Notes under the pieces: model-generated | What the model was told of the DNA's origin: nothing | What the model saw: only the letters and a program-made list of their open reading frames with translations | Databases searched by the model: none | Shown here: piece after piece, positions 61,977-64,000 of the stretch | Layout: each line of letters begins with the position of its first letter | How positions within the stretch are numbered: the first letter of the stretch is position 1 | Program-made: the position numbers and the translations under genes | Origin: Vibrio splendidus | GTDB lineage: Bacteria; Pseudomonadota; Gammaproteobacteria; Enterobacterales; Vibrionaceae | NCBI RefSeq assembly: GCF_003345295.1 | Contig: NZ_CP031055.1 | Location: forward strand, 2,604,001-2,668,000 | Length of the DNA: 64,000 nt | Direction: 5' to 3'

Positions 61977-63371
61977 TTATCGACCAAACGGGTTAAAACC
62001 ACCACCCATTCCGCCCATACCTCCACCGCCGCCCATCATGCCTTGCATGTTGCGCATCATGCCTTTCATTCCACCTTTCTGCATTTTCTTCATCATCTTC
62101 TGCATTTGAGTGAACTGTTTAAGCATACGGTTTACATCTTGTACCTGCGTACCAGAACCTGCAGCAATGCGCTTTTTGCGTGAGCCTTTGATTAGGTCTG
62201 GACGCTGGCGTTCTTTCATTGTCATAGAGTTGATGATCGCTTCCATTTGCTTGAACATCTTGTCATCAACTTTATCTTTAACGTTGTCTGGTAGCTGAGA
62301 CATACCTGGAAGCTTATCCATCATGCCCATCATGCCGCCCATGTTTTTCATCTGACCAAGCTGCTCACGGAAGTCTTCAAGGTCAAAGCCTTTCTTCTCT
62401 TTGAACTTCTTAGCCAGTTTCTCTGCTTTCTCGGTATCAACGTTTTTCTGTAGGTCTTCAATAAGAGACAGTACGTCGCCCATACCTAAGATACGAGAAG
62501 CAACACGATCTGGGTGGAATGGTTCTAGTGCGTCAGTCTTTTCACCAACACCTAAGAATTTAATCGGCTTGCCAGTGATATGACGAACAGACAGTGCAGC
62601 ACCACCTCGCGCATCACCATCAACTTTCGTCAAGATAACACCGGTTAGTGGGAGCGTATCACCAAAAGCTTTTGCTGTGTTCGCAGCATCTTGACCAGTC
62701 ATTGCATCAACAACGAACAGAGTCTCTACTGGTTTAATTGCAGTATGAAGCTCTTTGATCTCGCCCATCATCTCTTCATCGATAGCCAAACGACCAGCAG
62801 TATCGACAATTAGCACGTCGTAGAATTTCTTCTTCGCATGATCGATTGCAGCGTTTGCAATATCAAGAGGCTTTTGATCAGCTGAAGATGGGAAGAAGTC
62901 GACGCCAACATCGCTTGCTAACGTTTCAAGCTGTTTGATCGCCGCTGGACGGTAAACGTCGGCAGACACAACCAAAACTTTCTTCTTGTCACGCTCAGTC
63001 AGGAGCTTAGATAGCTTACCTACCGATGTGGTTTTACCCGCACCTTGTAGACCAGCCATTAAAATAACGGCTGGCGGCTGCGCTGCTAGGTCAAGAGCCT
63101 CGTTAGACTCACCCATCACCGCTTCAAGTTCAGCTTGAACGATCTTAATGAATTCTTGACCAGGTGTTAGAGATTTAGAAACCTCAACACCCACTGCGCC
63201 TTCTTTTACGCGCTTAACAAAATCGCGGACAACTGGCAGTGCAACGTCGGCTTCAAGTAGCGCCATACGTACTTCACGCAGCGTCTCTTTTATATTGTCT
63301 TCGGTCAGACGACCTTTACCGCTGATGTTCTTCAGCGTTTTGGATAGACGATCCGTTAAATTATCAAACAT
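61977..63371 (-). CDS. ffh: Signal recognition particle protein Ffh
   Basis: A 464-residue SRP54 GTPase. The N domain (MFDNLTDRLSKTLKNISGKGRL) is followed by the G domain with GLQGAGKTT, DTAGR and TKVDGDARGGAAL, and a methionine-rich M domain ending in a Gly/Met-rich tail (GGMGGMGGGF). With 4.5S RNA it targets membrane proteins to FtsY. The start at 63371 (MFDNL) matches the family; an in-frame Met at 63389 would add six residues. It is divergent from the CcsA-like gene. Confidence 0.96.
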   Translation of the reverse strand: MFDNLTDRLSKTLKNISGKGRLTEDNIKETLREVRMALLEADVALPVVRDFVKRVKEGAVGVEVSKSLTPGQEFIKIVQAELEAVMGESNEALDLAAQPPAVILMAGLQGAGKTTSVGKLSKLLTERDKKKVLVVSADVYRPAAIKQLETLASDVGVDFFPSSADQKPLDIANAAIDHAKKKFYDVLIVDTAGRLAIDEEMMGEIKELHTAIKPVETLFVVDAMTGQDAANTAKAFGDTLPLTGVILTKVDGDARGGAALSVRHITGKPIKFLGVGEKTDALEPFHPDRVASRILGMGDVLSLIEDLQKNVDTEKAEKLAKKFKEKKGFDLEDFREQLGQMKNMGGMMGMMDKLPGMSQLPDNVKDKVDDKMFKQMEAIINSMTMKERQRPDLIKGSRKKRIAAGSGTQVQDVNRMLKQFTQMQKMMKKMQKGGMKGMMRNMQGMMGGGGGMGGMGGGFNPFGR

Positions 63372-63562
63372 AGTTTTCTCTTCGCTCAAAACTGCGACTA
63401 TTACTGTGAGTATACATTAGCGCGGATTAGAGTCATACCCGTTGTAGAGCGTTAATCATCCACGCTTGTGATGTGAGACATTATTCACTTGGAATTGAAT
63501 GAGGTTCACCATAGCCCCAAAGAGCGATGCGAGGTATAATTCGCCAATTAGTAATCATTTAA

Positions 63563-64000
63563 ATGGATACCATGGACAGTCTTATTGCGATCGCAGCGGC
63601 CTTTCTTTATACAATGGCGATTTCCACGATCATTCCAGGTCTCGTGCACCAAACAGGAATCCGCGTAAAAACGGTGTTTATCAGCGCATTACTTGCTCTA
63701 GCTTTCCATGCTTGGTTGCTTGGCGATTTAATTTTTAATGCCAGTGGCCAAAACCTCAGTATCTTGAACGTTGCTTCATTGATCAGTTTAATCATCTCTT
63801 TGGTCATGAGCGGTGCGATGCTCAAAACCCGATTGTGGTTCATCTTGCCAGTTGTTTATAGCTTCGCTGCTCTAAATCTAATGGCTGCCACTTTTCTTTC
63901 AAGCACGTTCATTAAACATCTAGAGAATGACCCAAAGCTGCTACTGCACATCTCTTTGGCTTTGTTCTCATACGCGACGTTGACTATCGGTGCGCTATAC
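63563..64000 (+). CDS. CcsA/YpjD-type inner-membrane protein (3' partial)
   Basis: An open frame runs from ATG 63563 (or 63572, MDSLIAIAAAFLYTM) to the end of the window with no stop. About 143 residues are visible, with four or more hydrophobic segments (for example SLIAIAAAFLYTMAISTII and ISLALFSYATLTIGALY). The position, divergent from ffh, is that of E. coli ypjD, a CcsA/cytochrome c assembly-like membrane protein of unknown function. The Trp-rich heme-handling motif would lie beyond the window and cannot be checked. Confidence 0.8.
   Translation, partial: MDTMDSLIAIAAAFLYTMAISTIIPGLVHQTGIRVKTVFISALLALAFHAWLLGDLIFNASGQNLSILNVASLISLIISLVMSGAMLKTRLWFILPVVYSFAALNLMAATFLSSTFIKHLENDPKLLLHISLALFSYATLTIGALY

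Noticed and set aside
61941..62183. Histidine-rich open frame on the + strand
   Set aside because: It is antisense to the methionine-rich tail of ffh; Met and Gly codons there create the His-rich reading.

Overview
The window is chromosomal DNA of a Vibrio-like gammaproteobacterium. The evidence is a LuxR/HapR/LitR-type quorum-sensing regulator next to hpt, a chitin-oligosaccharide catabolic cluster laid out as in Vibrio, a pilABCD-coaE-zapD-yacG block, and a chitobiose phosphorylase closely resembling those of marine Vibrio. Base composition and codon use look even throughout. I see no rRNA, tRNA, insertion sequence, prophage, integron or CRISPR array. Most of the window is core genome. The species cannot be fixed from sequence reading alone.

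Layout. 1-14443 (+): the chitin cluster, made of a binding protein (5' end missing), two permeases, two ATPases, a GH9 hydrolase, an amino-sugar kinase, a GH20 hexosaminidase, a GH94 chitobiose phosphorylase and a hexosamine phosphomutase. 14596-18508 (-): the Fe(III) transporter fbpABC with a Fur-like box. 18802-21025 (-): glnK-amtB, with a sigma-54 promoter and an NtrC-like site, and yacL. 21280-31407 (-): acnB, a patatin/outer-membrane-barrel protein, mrcB and hrpB. 31442-37598 (+): sfsA, dksA, gluQ, pcnB, folK, panB and a frameshifted panC. 37706-39395 (-): the yadGH ABC exporter. 39716-42294: a SulP transporter divergent from a beta-carbonic anhydrase. 42389-43862: hpt (-) and litR/hapR (+). 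44056-51117 (-): pdhR-aceE-aceF-lpd. 51598-53172: divergent ampD and nadC. 53428-59430 (+): pilABCD, coaE, zapD, yacG. 59757-63371 (-): ffh and rpsP-rimM-trmD-rplS. 63563-64000 (+): start of a CcsA/YpjD-type membrane protein.

How the parts work together. The chitin genes carry (GlcNAc)n across the inner membrane, then split it in the cytoplasm by hydrolysis (GH20, GH9) or phosphorolysis (GH94). The kinase and the mutase feed the products into amino-sugar phosphate metabolism. The pdh operon carries two PdhR-box-like sites upstream of pdhR. The pil genes build type IV pili with their own ATPase, platform protein and prepilin peptidase.

Nothing here is convincingly a wholly new system. The observations most worth checking are: a one-base insertion in panC; an NtrC-operator-like palindrome that is also the stem of a terminator upstream of glnK; a second PdhR box; an 11-copy 7-bp tandem repeat directly after yacG; an 18-bp in-frame repeat in sfsA; and the SulP/carbonic anhydrase pair with an operator-like dyad.
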